A DNA stretch of 64,000 nt, from NCBI GenBank assembly GCA_000499405.2, contig HG738140.1, positions 8,521,560 to 8,585,559 of the forward strand. The letters are read 5' to 3'. Position 1 is the first letter of the stretch; each line of letters opens with the position of its first letter. The notes beneath the pieces were generated by a model. The model saw only the letters and a program-made list of their open reading frames with translations, had not been told where the DNA came from and searched no databases. Below are positions 48,926 through 61,489 of the stretch, one piece after another. Source of the DNA: Onchocerca volvulus. Taxonomy: Eukaryota; Nematoda; Chromadorea; Rhabditida; Onchocercidae. Position numbers and translations under genes: made by a program.

Positions 48926-51900
48926 TCGATGCTATAACGAGTATTTAGAATACAGACCGATTACAACGAATCTTCTTGGCTTTTGATGGTCTACACCCCG
49001 AGAACACTATTTGATAGCGTCCGGGGTTGATTTGGTTACATAAAAACCTGAAAAAAATAAAGATATAATGGAAAGAAATGTTTAAATTTTTCGAAGATAC
49101 GTTAAAAATATTTCTCAAGCATAGAACGAACATCGATTAAAAAAAGTTGGAAGAAAAAAAAGAGCGTGTTGCTTCTAATGATCATTTTGTAATTTGCCTT
49201 TTTGAAGAAATATCATTTAGGAAAAATCATTGAGTTGCATGATTCATTGCTGCTAAAAACTGAAAAGAATCTTGCAATCAGTTCGAAATGACACATTGGG
49301 TGGTCTTCACCACTCCGATATTTCAGCAAAAAGCGATAGAAACTGAAGATTTCTCTATTTTTTTATTGGTTCTTCCCTAGACTGTTATTGGCATAAAAAA
49401 TCTCTGTAGGAGAAATGAAAGAATCTGTGTAGAATATTCCATTTAGCCTTTTTTTCAAATGATTTTTTAAAAAAAGAATGCTGCTTACAATGTATTTTGC
49501 ATGTTTACTGACAAATATTCATCCATTAACATGATTCTATTTCACAACACATTCTTCTTTTTTCGAATTCCACGGACACAAATTTACGAAATTCGCTTAA
49601 ACAGCAGTCAGTGATTTTTTTTTCTTTTTTATGATTAATGATGCTTGTTCAAATAATTTATTGAGAAAAACAATATTTCAAAAAATTATCATACAATGGA
49701 ACACTGTAATTTTAACAAGAGGCAATATTTTAATTTGGCTAAAAAAAATGGATTATTTTTGCTCGGATGAATTAAGAAATAAAACGAAGAACAAAGCACC
49801 ATCTTGCAATTAGACTTGAAAAGAAAAAAAACTAGAACTGAAAAAAGAATCAAGTATTTACCGAAAAGATCACCATTCTTCCCTGTCAGCCATTTCTTTC
49901 CTGCTGTATTTAATCATCGTAGGTTTCGGAAATAATGAAAAAAAAAAAAAAAAAAGAAACGAATGCACTGGTGTTAATTGAGGAAAGAAAGCTCGAAAAA
50001 GAAGAAATTATTTCATTGGACGGAAAATGATATTTCCAAAGTTATGGGACAACAACAGTTCTCTTCCACAATTATTATGAAAACAAGAAAACACAGGAAA
50101 TACATATTACAATGAAAAGCAATCTTGGAATGAATTCAAAAATTAAAATTTTTTCTTTCTGCTAAAAGATGATTCGTTTTCTTCAAATAAATAGCAGTAA
50201 CGATAGCTGATGTTGATCACCAGGATTTTTTTCTTTCAAAAAGCAACAATGAAATTAACTGAAGCGAAAGTCTTTTTTTTTTCACTGAAAAAAATAGTTT
50301 AGAAAATGTGTCAACGTGCAGCTGAAAGGAAATGCTCCTCCCCTATTCTTTTTTTTGAATTTATTTTAGTTTCTCATGTATAATTGTAAAATGAAAATTT
50401 AAGAAATCTTCTTGCGCAACATTTTTCGACTCTTTCTTTAGAATTTCCAAATCATACATGTCATCTTTTTTTCCGTTGTATTCAATAAAAATACAGTTCA
50501 TATCATTACATCTGCTGTATTTAGTGATTCAAAAGAGAAGTCCATGAATCTATTAAACCTTTACAATAAAGAGGACTAGTTCGCAACATATAGTTAAGCA
50601 TAACAATGTTACTAAAATTGTTCGAGCGACAAAATGTCGCTGTTATCTAGGCAATATTAAATTTGCTGGAAACAGAAAATAGGTGTAAATTGTCCTCATT
50701 ACTTTTCTTTCTGGATGTATATTCAATAATTCTTGACTTTCATTTTAGTTATGTAGCAGGAGATGATGTTGCCTTATCTCTTCAACTGTAAGAATTTAAT
50801 CACATCATTTTGTCTGGCTCAATAAAACTATTCTGGACGAGTTATTCCAAGTATTTACGATATTCAAAATCAACGAGATGAGCTTTCTTTTACAGAAAAT
50901 TACAACTGAACAAGTGCTGAAAAAGTGAGAGAATTCAGAAATGATGATAAAAATGTTTTTTTGATATGAGATAGACCATTTTTTTGTTTATCCAATTTAT
51001 ATGATATCTGTGCCAACTTTCTAACTGAGCAAGAGTATTGGTTTAGGAAAAAATTCTGCGATTCCATAAGGCCGATTTAAAATGCGAAAAATGTTAAGGA
51101 TCTAATCAGAACTTTCAGCGTCCATCTATCTCTTAAGTCCAAAAGTAAAGACTTTTCTCTCAATATCAAGAAATAGCGAAACAAGGACATAACAAAGTCG
51201 CTATCTGAGCCTATTCTTCATCCTCTTTTTCAAGCCATAATATCGAGAATAAAAAACTGTGGGCCGTTTAATATTATCAAGACGTCGTTTTCGTCAGAGA
51301 AATGTGGCGGTACAAGCTTTCCTCCTTTCTTTTTTCCTCCCCTTTTTTCTCTCTCTCTATCCTTGAGGAAGTTTTTTTTAAACTTTCCCAATTAATATTT
51401 TCTTTTCCTCCCTTTCACCCTTCGATCTTTCTCGTATCCTCCAACATTCTTCCATTATAAATGTTCCCTTCCATTTTTTCACTTCCTTTTTATTCTGAGC
51501 AACAAAAACCTGTTATTTTGAAGTGAATTCATAAAACATCCATTCGTCTATTTTCTCAAAAAGCCGAAATACTTTTGAAAAAATTTCTGTCGAGACTATA
51601 ATTTATCGTAACTTATTGACTAAGCCACATAACTTATTCTCTTCAAAATAATTTTCCTTTTCCAACGTGAAGACAAACACACCCACACACGTTATCCATC
51701 ATTTGTTATCAGCTGGCAGGTGATTCTGCTTTCGATGCTACGTGATGTTTTTCATATTAATGGCTTTTCGATGTATCGAAATATTTTTTTGGCAGTAATC
51801 AGTGAATAAAAAAAAATAAAATGTAACAAATTGCAAAGTTGCGAAGCGCATTTTGCATCTCTTGCGATTCTGAAGTGCTGAATGCCGTCTTGCTTCTGAG

Positions 51901-53999
51901 ACAGTAATTGAATGAACTACAAATTAGAAGTACGAATGACACAGTTAAAGAGAATGATATATTTTAACTTTCAATCAGTCAAGTCTCCACTTTTACAAAC
52001 ATTTCATCTAAATATGCATAAATCAATAATAGCTTTATTGCGTTTATACGATATTAAACACAATATCGCACTTTTAGCTCAAATCAAACGGATCGAAGAG
52101 AAATGACCCAGACGGCTCGGCAAACAATATAATATATGCATGTATGTGCATTGTTATCAATCAAACATCAATTAAAATCGCGTTTCTAAAAAAGATAAGC
52201 AATAAAAATTAATATTTCGCTCTTAATCGTTATTTTAACCGCTATTTTCAGATATTCTTATCGAAAATCCGATGTGCAATTGCTCATATTAACCAATACA
52301 GAAAGAAAATACGTAATTTACAAAGATAAAATAAATCGATTGATGGCGGTCATCAAGAAAGAAAATATACATATATCGTGCTAAACATGCAAATAATCAT
52401 TTATTGTTCGCACAAGCATTTAATTAAATTTATGTGGAATCTTTTCTGTTCTGATTTATTTAAAAAGTGCTCCTGTGATAGTTTCAGTAAATATCTTCCA
52501 TTTTATTTGTTTTAAATCATATGCGACCTCACTAAATTAATTTCGCAGGTTATAACCAGGAATACACTGTCTACGCCAATATGTTTTAAAAGATAGCATG
52601 TTGTTTCAGGTGCCATTCTCCATCTTATTTATTCATGTAAAAAAGAAAAAATGAAAATATTATTAACATGAATGATGAAAAATAACAATAACTGATTACT
52701 GATATTTTAGTATTCAGTGAAAGATCAACTATGGAAAACAATTCTACCTATAAAATTTCTTTGCCCATTTCAATAACAGCCTATTTAATCCTGAACGCAT
52801 GCTTAGAAATATAACCATGAGAAAGCTCTTCGAGATTAAACTGATTAACTGTTTTTTCTCGACTAAACTGATTAACTGAATTTTCCTGATTTTTGAAAAT
52901 AACAATTATGCAAAGAAATCATGCTCCTTACATCAACAACAATTTCTGCTGAAAAAGCCCATATCCTAGTCTCTTTTTGAGAGAAAAAAAAAAAAGAACG
53001 GTGAGGAACATTATACAGTGTCATCTAATTTTTCGGCATTTCATTTCTGATAGCAGCATTATATCTCTGGAGCGATTGTTGAAGTGAGTTTTTGGCTGAG
53101 ATTGTCTACTAAAAAAGCTTATAGTTGGAGAAGCGATATGGTATGAATAGGAAAAGATGAGGAATAATAACTATAAGCACCGTGAATCCATCGTTTTCGT
53201 TATTTCTTTTCATCTACCTTTCATTACTACAGCAAAACGACCAATACTGAAACCAGGGTGCCTTTTTTTATGTTGGTTTGGTTGGTACTGCCTTACACCA
53301 AGTAATAATACCATTGAAAAGGATGGACGGAGCGAGAGAGGACATTTGCCAACAGGCACCGTCACCACCAACATAAAAACTACCTTTACTAATACTACCA
53401 GCCATATCCACATGGTCCCGTGCGATACAAAAAACCGGGTTCAGAAAAAACCGATGGGGAAACGACAATAATATGGACGATCAATTCCGAGAAAAAAGAA
53501 TGTGAGTGCATCGATAATGCAGCAAAAATTGCCTTTTAAACCGAAATTAGCCAAAAAAATCAGATAATGAATATATCGAACAAGCCTTAGAAATTTTCGG
53601 AATACTAATATCACGTCTCATCTTTCCTGAAACCTAATGAGTCAAATGGGAGAATGCGAGAAAAAGCGGAATAAGATAAATTTCAACAGTTAAACAGGAC
53701 AAATTTAATGACTTTCATGAATGATCATAAGAATAGTCTAGCTAGACAGTATATAGATATGATGAATCAAATATATCATTTGCGATCCTATTAATAGAAG
53801 TAAAGAAGTTAAATTTGTTAAAGGAAAATTAAAGGAAGATGAGAAGATGCCGCCTGATGTGAGGTTTACGTTTACTTGTCCATTTGCTTTTCTACTGATC
53901 TTCTGTCCGTATAGTACATCTCCTCAGTTTTTGTTTGGAATGACAAAATTCTTAGCTTTGATCTAAATTTCGCCTTTTATGAAATGGTCCCTTCCCTTT

Positions 54000-54033
<34 letters not shown>

Positions 54034-56350
54034 CGAGAATCAAATTACTAATCAGCGAATGTGAGCACTGGATTCCTGACCCAAAAGATTCAGATTTATA
54101 TGTCTAAGAAAGTTGTTAATATTGCAGTATGACATTTTTTATACTTATATTTGATTTCGGTCTGCGCTCTAGAAGGATTCTTCCTTGTGAAGTTCATTAC
54201 ACCCTATAATAAAAAATAAATAAAAAAAACCTAAGATGGCAAAATGAAGGATTTTGGAGAAATGATCATCTAAAGGTGGCCTTCATCACCTGATCTTTTT
54301 CATACGAACTTTATACGAAAGTGTAATCGTTTTTAAAGACACAGACGCGAATTCTTTTTTTTACAGCATGAAAAAAAATTATCATAGTTTTCGTTACGAG
54401 CATTACAGAAAGCAACGAGCGATGAATTAGGCAGAATTGCCTTCAAGGAAAATGAAATAACTGATATAGTATGGAGTAGAATATATAGTCATTTAACTTG
54501 ATATGATAATCCAGTTTCGGAACAGAATATTCCAGTGTTTGTCCAGAACAATCTATTCACTGATCGGATGAATGGAGAATGATCTAACGAAATATGAACT
54601 GTAATGAATTAATCGTCATCCATCCTATCTAATTATTATCAAGTTTATGATGTCGAGCAAAATTAATCACTCATCTTATCAGTTACTGAATAAATGAGCA
54701 CTGAATTAATGTTTTATTTATTATAATTTAATAAAGTGAGTGAAATTTCGAAGTTTTCAATTATATCATTTTGTTCAGGTTATCTTTAAAAACAAAAAAA
54801 GCACCAATTTAGATCGCTATCAAATTAAAAAGCCATAAGAGAGATCAATGAGGAAAGAAAATTATTAATTAAACATATTTTCTTGCTATCTTGAAGTATC
54901 TCCTCCAATAATGTTTTCATGACTTCATTTCCATGATGAAGAAGATACTTTCCTCTTAACGATCTCCAATAATCATTCATCTATTAATAAAGTTGATAAA
55001 CTTGATAAATGAAATAGATTATTAGAAATCGTAAAAACATTCGCACTGCGAGTGATCTTCTAAATTTAAAGACAACTAGATCAAATCAACACGTCAAATC
55101 CTAAAGAATCTGCACAGCAATCTCTTGGATACATTCCACAAATCTGAAAGGACAATTTTCTCTACAACTTCCTTTCAAGATGAACTGAAACAACCGATTT
55201 CCTATGAATTTTACCGAAAACATTAATGCGTTGAAAATGAAGACTAGCATAATACTTCCTGACTGCAAATCTTCTGGAACTTTTAACTGGTGATAAATTC
55301 GAGAAAAAAAAAAGATATAGAGTAGACGAAATACTTTTCATAGGCTAACAGGATTTTTCGTCCTCTTTTTTGGTACTACAAGCAACAAATGTTCTATTTC
55401 CTTGAAGAATGTAACCTCCCTCCTAAATACTTTATACGATTTTTCGACTGCATTAACAGAAGCCATTATTTCGGAAATTCCAACAACTGAAAAATTTGTG
55501 TAAGAATCAAATCGCAGAGCTATTACCAGTAAACATTTGCATGTTATGCGACAGTTTTGTATCTTTCTTAATCTGTTCTGTCTCTTCAATCACAGTAGCC
55601 AAGCTGATCAAAAGACGTACGGTAGACAAGTATTCTGTAGAATTAAAAGGAAGTTTTTTTAATGAAAGCAAAGATTGTCGACAATGATACCTACCTCCGA
55701 AGTCTATTGTTCAAAAAATTTTCATGTTTCAGTAAGTCGATCTTTTGTCGGAAATTCCAAAAATATTTTACTTCAGTATTTTTTCTTCATTATTAAAAAT
55801 TATGGTCTCAGTTTATCATTCAAAATTGGACGTAATCTTGAAATAACAATTAATTTTAACTTGAAGTAGAATTAAATAGGATTTGAATCAGTAAAAATTG
55901 ACAGTTGCAAGCCCAATAATCAGTTAGATAAGATAAAGATGAAAGAAATGAAGCAGATTGCTGAATTAGCATGGCAGGATACGCGAAGAATACGGTACTG
56001 ATTCAAATTATTTCGATTATTTAGTAATAGATTTTTTCGGTTTTCCGAAACTGCATGTTTTCTGGTGAGAGCAATATGACAGTCTGAAACAAGCTCGAAG
56101 TAACTACCGCACTCACATCCTTTTTAGCCGCAATTGAAGAAGTAGGAATTGTTGAAAACCACAAAAGAATGAGAGTGAACTTGTGGGAGAAACTTTAGAA
56201 ATCACAGCGATTGCAATTTTCTTGCTTCTTTCTTTGCTTTCTTTGTTCACGGTGTTTTTTTTTTCCTTTTTTTTTATATATTTTTTTTTTATTGAAAGTG
56301 GATAAAAACGGCAGGGGAGGTTGGTACTTAATGCTGCAACTTGACCTTTG
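48926..56350. other. Large non-coding region upstream of the NAB gene
   Basis: Mostly AT-rich. The minus-strand frame ending CRPSKAKKIRCNRSVF (48945-49050), after a CAG acceptor, could be an exon but has no known match. A pyrimidine-rich tract lies at about 51310-51480 and poly-A runs at about 49938-49954 and 54010-54033. At 53150-53470 composition is more balanced and ORFs overlap on both strands without a recognisable product. It may hold 5' UTR exons and enhancers of the NAB gene. Confidence 0.45.
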
Positions 56351-57330
56351 ATCTAGAAGTACAAACAGTGGCATCTTTTTTCATCTGGCCACGTGATAAA
56401 GCAAAGAAAATCGGCACTTCTAAAATGGGAATATAAAAAAAAGGCTTTATCGGTAAGGAAGAGAGCAGCTATCGGACAGGACAGCTCACAGGTGGATGAT
56501 GAGATGGCCGGAGAGCTATGGGAGTTCCTCGATCGCACTAAATCGTCGGGTTGTCGGATCGGATCGGCCGGTCGCTTCAGATCAATGATGGAATGGAGAG
56601 AGCGATGATTGGGGTGGTGGGTAGTATTATTGGTGGCATTTCGCTAGTTGGGTGTGGGGAAATTTGCAAAAAAAAAAATGAAAAACGAAGAGCGGCGAGA
56701 GAGGCAATAGCGGCCGGTCCGGACGGTAACCCAGCAACGAGCAACCCTACCCCTCGCCTACCGCTCCAACCCCCCGACCCCCTCCTCTCTTCCTCTCCTT
56801 TTAAACATCCCTCTTTAAATTTGAAAAAAAAAACCTCAGCACAAAAGTTTTCTGTTCTCTCCGGGAGACAATCAAGGAGAGTCGAAGTCCTCTCTCTCTA
56901 CCTCTTCTATCTCTCACCCTCTCCCTTTCTCTTTGTTGGTGGGAGAGGAGAGAGAGAGCCTCACCATCGAATGAGAAAGGGGCCTAAAAATTTGAAGAAA
57001 AAAACTATGTCGGTGACTGGAATATGTTGTCTTTAACACAGACAGTGTGTGTGTGTGTGCAGTACTTTTTGAAAAAAAAAGGGGAAGAAAAAGAAAAATT
57101 CGTGCACTGTTTGAAGAAGAAGAAGAACATTACTGAGAAGCATACCCCCGCCCTCCCGAGCAGAGGCAATGGGGCGATTCGTCTAGGAGAAGCATCATTT
57201 GATGTGCGGGGCTCACCATTTGTCATCGTATAAAAAGCATCGTATAGTGTCTGCTGCCATCGATTCGGAACTTTCTTGATTTTTTCGATTTGTCCGAACG
57301 TTGAGTCCTGAAGTTGAACCTCCTGAAAAT
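56350..57330 (-). promoter_or_regulatory. GC-richer island with GA/CT tracts, likely promoter/5' region
   Basis: This kilobase is clearly richer in G+C than the rest, with CpG-containing words (GGATCGGATCGGCCGGTCGC near 56560), C-runs at 56745-56790, CT/GA tracts at 56872-56965 and a GT run at 57045-57058. Such GAGA-rich, CpG-holding islands often mark promoters. Direction is uncertain; I assign minus because the one good exon candidate in it (57322-57217) is on that strand and the NAB gene lies downstream in that direction. Confidence 0.4.
57217..57322 (-). other. Exon candidate, minus strand, in the GC-rich island
   Basis: A TTTTCAG acceptor precedes 57322 and a G/GTGAGC donor follows 57217. 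The open frame across it reads EVQLQDSTFGQIEKIKK and goes on to NRWQQTLYDAFYTMTN; a second frame could start with ATG inside the exon (MAADTIRCFLYDDK). It may be a first or 5' UTR exon of a gene to the left, possibly NAB, or belong to an unrecognised gene. Confidence 0.4.
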
Positions 57331-60300
57331 AGACAAAGGACAAGAGAAGCTTGACCTTTTGTGGTGTTTAGCCTTGTACAGTCATAAACATTTGGTACCA
57401 GTCATTCCAGAAATCTGACCAACATGATTTCAGTATGTGTGTATCTGTGTATACTTCTCATTCTTTTTTCCAAAAAAGAAAGAAAAAAATAGTTCTGAAA
57501 AGATAATTAAATAAAGTAAGCAAATTGTTCCCTCCAATTCATCTAGCATTTCTTACAAAATTAGCAAAATTCTTCCCCAAGATATATGAAGCAAAGTGGA
57601 CTTTTTTGTTATCTTGCGAAATGAGGACAAAAAAAGTCTCATTGATTACTAGCAAAAAGGTCACTCTTTTGGGAACTCTGTTAAAATTTTTCTAGCTTTC
57701 AGTATCGAAAGGAAAACCAGAAATTCTATATTTTTATGAATTAGAAATAATTTATTGTTACAAAATAAAGATTGGAACTACAGCTACTCATAATGGATGC
57801 TTGAGATTGAAGTAATTATAAATCAATTTGATGTTAACTATAATCTAACAAAAATTTGAGTCAGATAATTAGGACAAAGCAAACGCAGAACCATTCATGT
57901 TCTATTATGAGTGGTAAGTTGGAATAACATTACATTAATGATTGTTGAAATAAATTTGCCTGAATTGTGCAATATGAATGATTGAAGAGTAGTGAGAATC
58001 GGGATAATGATTCGATCTATCAGTTCTTTTCATTTAAATTTTAGAATGGGGAAAGTAGTCGCTAAAGCTGAACTTATTGTTTTTCGGTATGTTATAGATG
58101 TATATAGTCGGAAATTGTATCTAAAATTAGCATATTCGAAATCGCTTTCCGGAAAAAGCTGTATGATATGGTGCATAATACTGATAAAAATTTAGATTAG
58201 CGATCACCATTCGGGCTTCAATGAGTGGAAGATCCAAATATCGAAAAAGTGTTGATCTCGGTGCCTAGTGATGCCTCATTTTCATCACTACAATTCATCC
58301 TTTTTCTTTCTTTAATTCCACAAATTTAAAGATCCATTCTAAAAGTAACCTTCAAACATACGAGATGTAAAAAAAAAAATTGTACATAGATGGATGAAAG
58401 TATCTAGCGATTATTATCTAGTGAAAGTATCTAGTGAGTATCTAGTGATATCTAATGATGAAAGTATCTAGTGATTATCTAGTGATTATTAGGCTATCTT
58501 ATCGTCTCGTCAAAAATTCAAAGAGGATTAAAGCCAAAGAAGTCGCTATTAATGCAGTGATGTCACTGTGAAATATTATAATAATCATAAATCAAATAAC
58601 TTTATAATAATCACAGATCAAACAACGAATATGCCAGAAATATGTAATGGATGTGCAAATAGTGACCATAAATTGAATTAGTAGTCAAGTGGAATGAAAA
58701 TAAAAGTATATTATTGTGGTGATAACATCACTTGCGAATGCTTTAAAGCATAAAAATGTTTAACTTTTGAATAAAATTTTTCACGCATATAATTATTGGA
58801 GTGAAATTAATTTTAATCAATTTAATAACAAACTTTTTTTAGGTGCATTTCTTTTGATAAATTAGTTTGAAATTAGCTTATAAATGCAATGCTCGTTTTT
58901 TTTCTCTTTTCTTTTTTTTTTTTTTTCGAAGGAATCATAGCATTTTCACGAAGTAATTCAAAAAGCAAATTTATCATTAATTTTTATCATATGCATTGAG
59001 TATACGACCTTTCTGTACCTGAGCACAATTTTAAAAAAAAGTATTTTTTTTTTCTTTTCATACTTTTGATCTTGAATCCTTCGTTTTTCAGTAATCAACT
59101 TAACCAAATATTTTTACATCGGTATAGAATTTCCAAGGGAAAGTGAACAAAACTTCCAACTTGCGATTAAGAAGTTTTGCAATATCACTTAAGACAGTGG
59201 ACATTTCTACATTCCTGGAATATTTCGCTTGAAATGATCTTTTAATATTAAGAGATTATTAAGATTTTTATTAATATAAAAATTAAGCATTATAATTCTT
59301 ATCTTACAGAATTTGCAAAGGAGCTGGGAATTGTACTTGCAATTTGCATATAATATACGAATGATTTTTCATTTCAAATGGCTTTTTTTTTTTTACAATC
59401 TGCAATAAAAAAAATTTTACAATCTGCGAGCAATGAATGAATATTTGGTGGCAAATCTTTTTGTTCATCAAAAATTTATCAAATATCTTCAACATATCGC
59501 TAGATTTTTCAATTTTAGCCAGAGTTTCTGACCTCTTACCTTCTCTGAAAGCAGATTTTGATTTATCACTTCCGATACCGCAATCAAATAGTACTTGAAG
59601 CGTTGTGTGACTGAAAATTTGCTGAGAAAACTTCATTCATAAAATTCGCCTTGGAAGTAATGCTTCAGAAAATAACAGTTAAAAAGGAAACCATAAACTT
59701 GGGAAAATATACAATTTTGTGATTTGATTATCCTGAAGATCATTTAGACAACATTCTTATTTCTTGGACATGATCAGTATCTCCTTAAACGTGTTGGCAG
59801 ATCAAAGTTCGTGTTTGCAGAAGAACTGTTGATAAAATATTGATATGTGATGAAAATCGTTTGATATTAACTTTGAAGTCGCAAAAAGTTTATTAATTAA
59901 TGTTCCAATGATGCAAAAAGAGCATTTTAATCAAAAGCGAATGGTAAAATTCAATGTCACTGTTTCAACAATTTGAAAGAAACAAATTACATATACTAGG
60001 TAATTATTAATATCATTTCCAATTATGTTTTCAACTACAAAAGTCAATGGGATCTAGCAAGGTTAGGATACTGTTTAACTTCACATTGAAGTCAAAAGAT
60101 TCGTAAGGATCAAAGGAAAGCAAAACTTTCGATTGAATTTAAACAAAAACATCGGATTTATCTGATATATCGATCCACGACAAGTGATTTCTGCAAAATT
60201 TGTGAGCATAAAAACGATATGAATTGCAAATATCTATTAAGTCAACTATGTTCTTCTTATTCTTCATCTTAAAATTGCAATTATATTTTTATTCTGTTTC

Positions 60301-61480
60301 TCTTCATAATATTGCTTATAAAGTTTTTGTAGCAGAGAATGCCTACTTCTTTATTCTGACAGAATGCTTCGTCTGTTTTGATTCAAAAATAATTGAATCG
60401 CTTCATTACAGAAATTTGACATCTGTCGCTTCGAAATTTGCTTCTGGATACTATGTCTATTGCATTCGGAATAAAAGATTGAATTTGCTAATTTCAAATT
60501 CCACCGATTTATTAAGAAGAGGAAAAATTCGATGACACTTCCAATCCTGCATTAATATAGATATACTTTATGCAACTATTTACAATAATTTTCCCTTTTC
60601 TCAAATTTACTGAACATTCCAAGAACAGTTTCACTATTTTAGGGAAAAGATTTGCAAATTCTAATTTGTATGTTCTGTGTATTCTAATTTATTAATTTGT
60701 ACATTCTACGACATTTTATTTTTATTTCATATTTTCTCATTCTCTGACAACATTCTCTATAAAAAATCTTATCAATCTGTATTGCCTATTCAGCTCCCCC
60801 ATCGAGAATTGTCTGGCCCCTCTTCACTTTCCTTATACCTTCCCTTTTATCTTCACCGTTCTTAGAGGCCATCCTGTAATATTAAAAAGCTGAGAGACTG
60901 CTTCTCCTTCTCTTCTAGCTCCTGAATATGAATTAAAATCTTTTTAGTGGGATCATAAATGAAAATTTGACTGGAAGAATGAAGTTAGCATCGGAAATCC
61001 CGAGAGATTTTATGATATCAATTATATAAAATCTGAGTCGTTATTTTCGATGTTTGATCAATAGTTTACTTAATGTTGTGCTTTCTTAATGTAAATCTGT
61101 AAGCAACCCGCTTATTCCAAACGGGATGAGATGGTTGAATTTCATTATAGTTTGATACTGTTTTTCTGCATTTTGTAAATTGTTGTTTTTTGTTTATCCT
61201 GAAAAAGGGGAATAACTTGAAAGGAACTTTTTTCGTTCGCTAAGAAGGAATTTTCACCGAAGTTTAAGCTCTTCCTCTCGATACCCGAAAAGCCTTGTAA
61301 CTATATCTCAATCCGCAAATAGGGTTCAACTACAATTTAATTCGGTTTCCGTTTCTATCTGTGTATTTATTGGGCAAGAATAACGTTCAAAAAAAAATGA
61401 CTGGTCGCGCAGCACATTTATTCACGACTATATATATAAGTAATTAACTGTCATTTTACGTTAAAAGTTTTCTTTCTTTT
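57331..61480. other. Large intergenic region
   Basis: AT-rich. A tandem repeat lies at 58399-58490. The 110-codon minus-strand frame at 59304-59636 (with CGIGSDKSKSAFREGKRSE) and the 103-codon plus-strand frame at 60224-60535 are the longest open stretches, but neither shows a motif, and the second has the Phe/Leu/Ile-rich composition expected of chance AT-rich ORFs. Confidence 0.45.
58399..58490. repeat. Degenerate tandem repeat of TATCTAGTGA
   Basis: About seven copies of TATCTAGTGA or close variants (TATCTAGCGA, TATCTAATGA), with AAG or TTA spacers of 3-5 bases, cover the segment. The region is non-coding. Confidence 0.85.
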
Positions 61481-61489
61481 AAAATTCGA

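Noticed and set aside
56551..57036. 161-codon plus-strand ORF in the GC-rich island
   Set aside because: It is open mainly because the tract is stop-poor (CT/GA and C runs); the protein is low complexity and no splice or family support was found.
60224..60535. 103-codon plus-strand ORF with hydrophobic start
   Set aside because: Composition is what AT-rich random frames give (Phe, Ile, Leu, Tyr), without motif or splice context.
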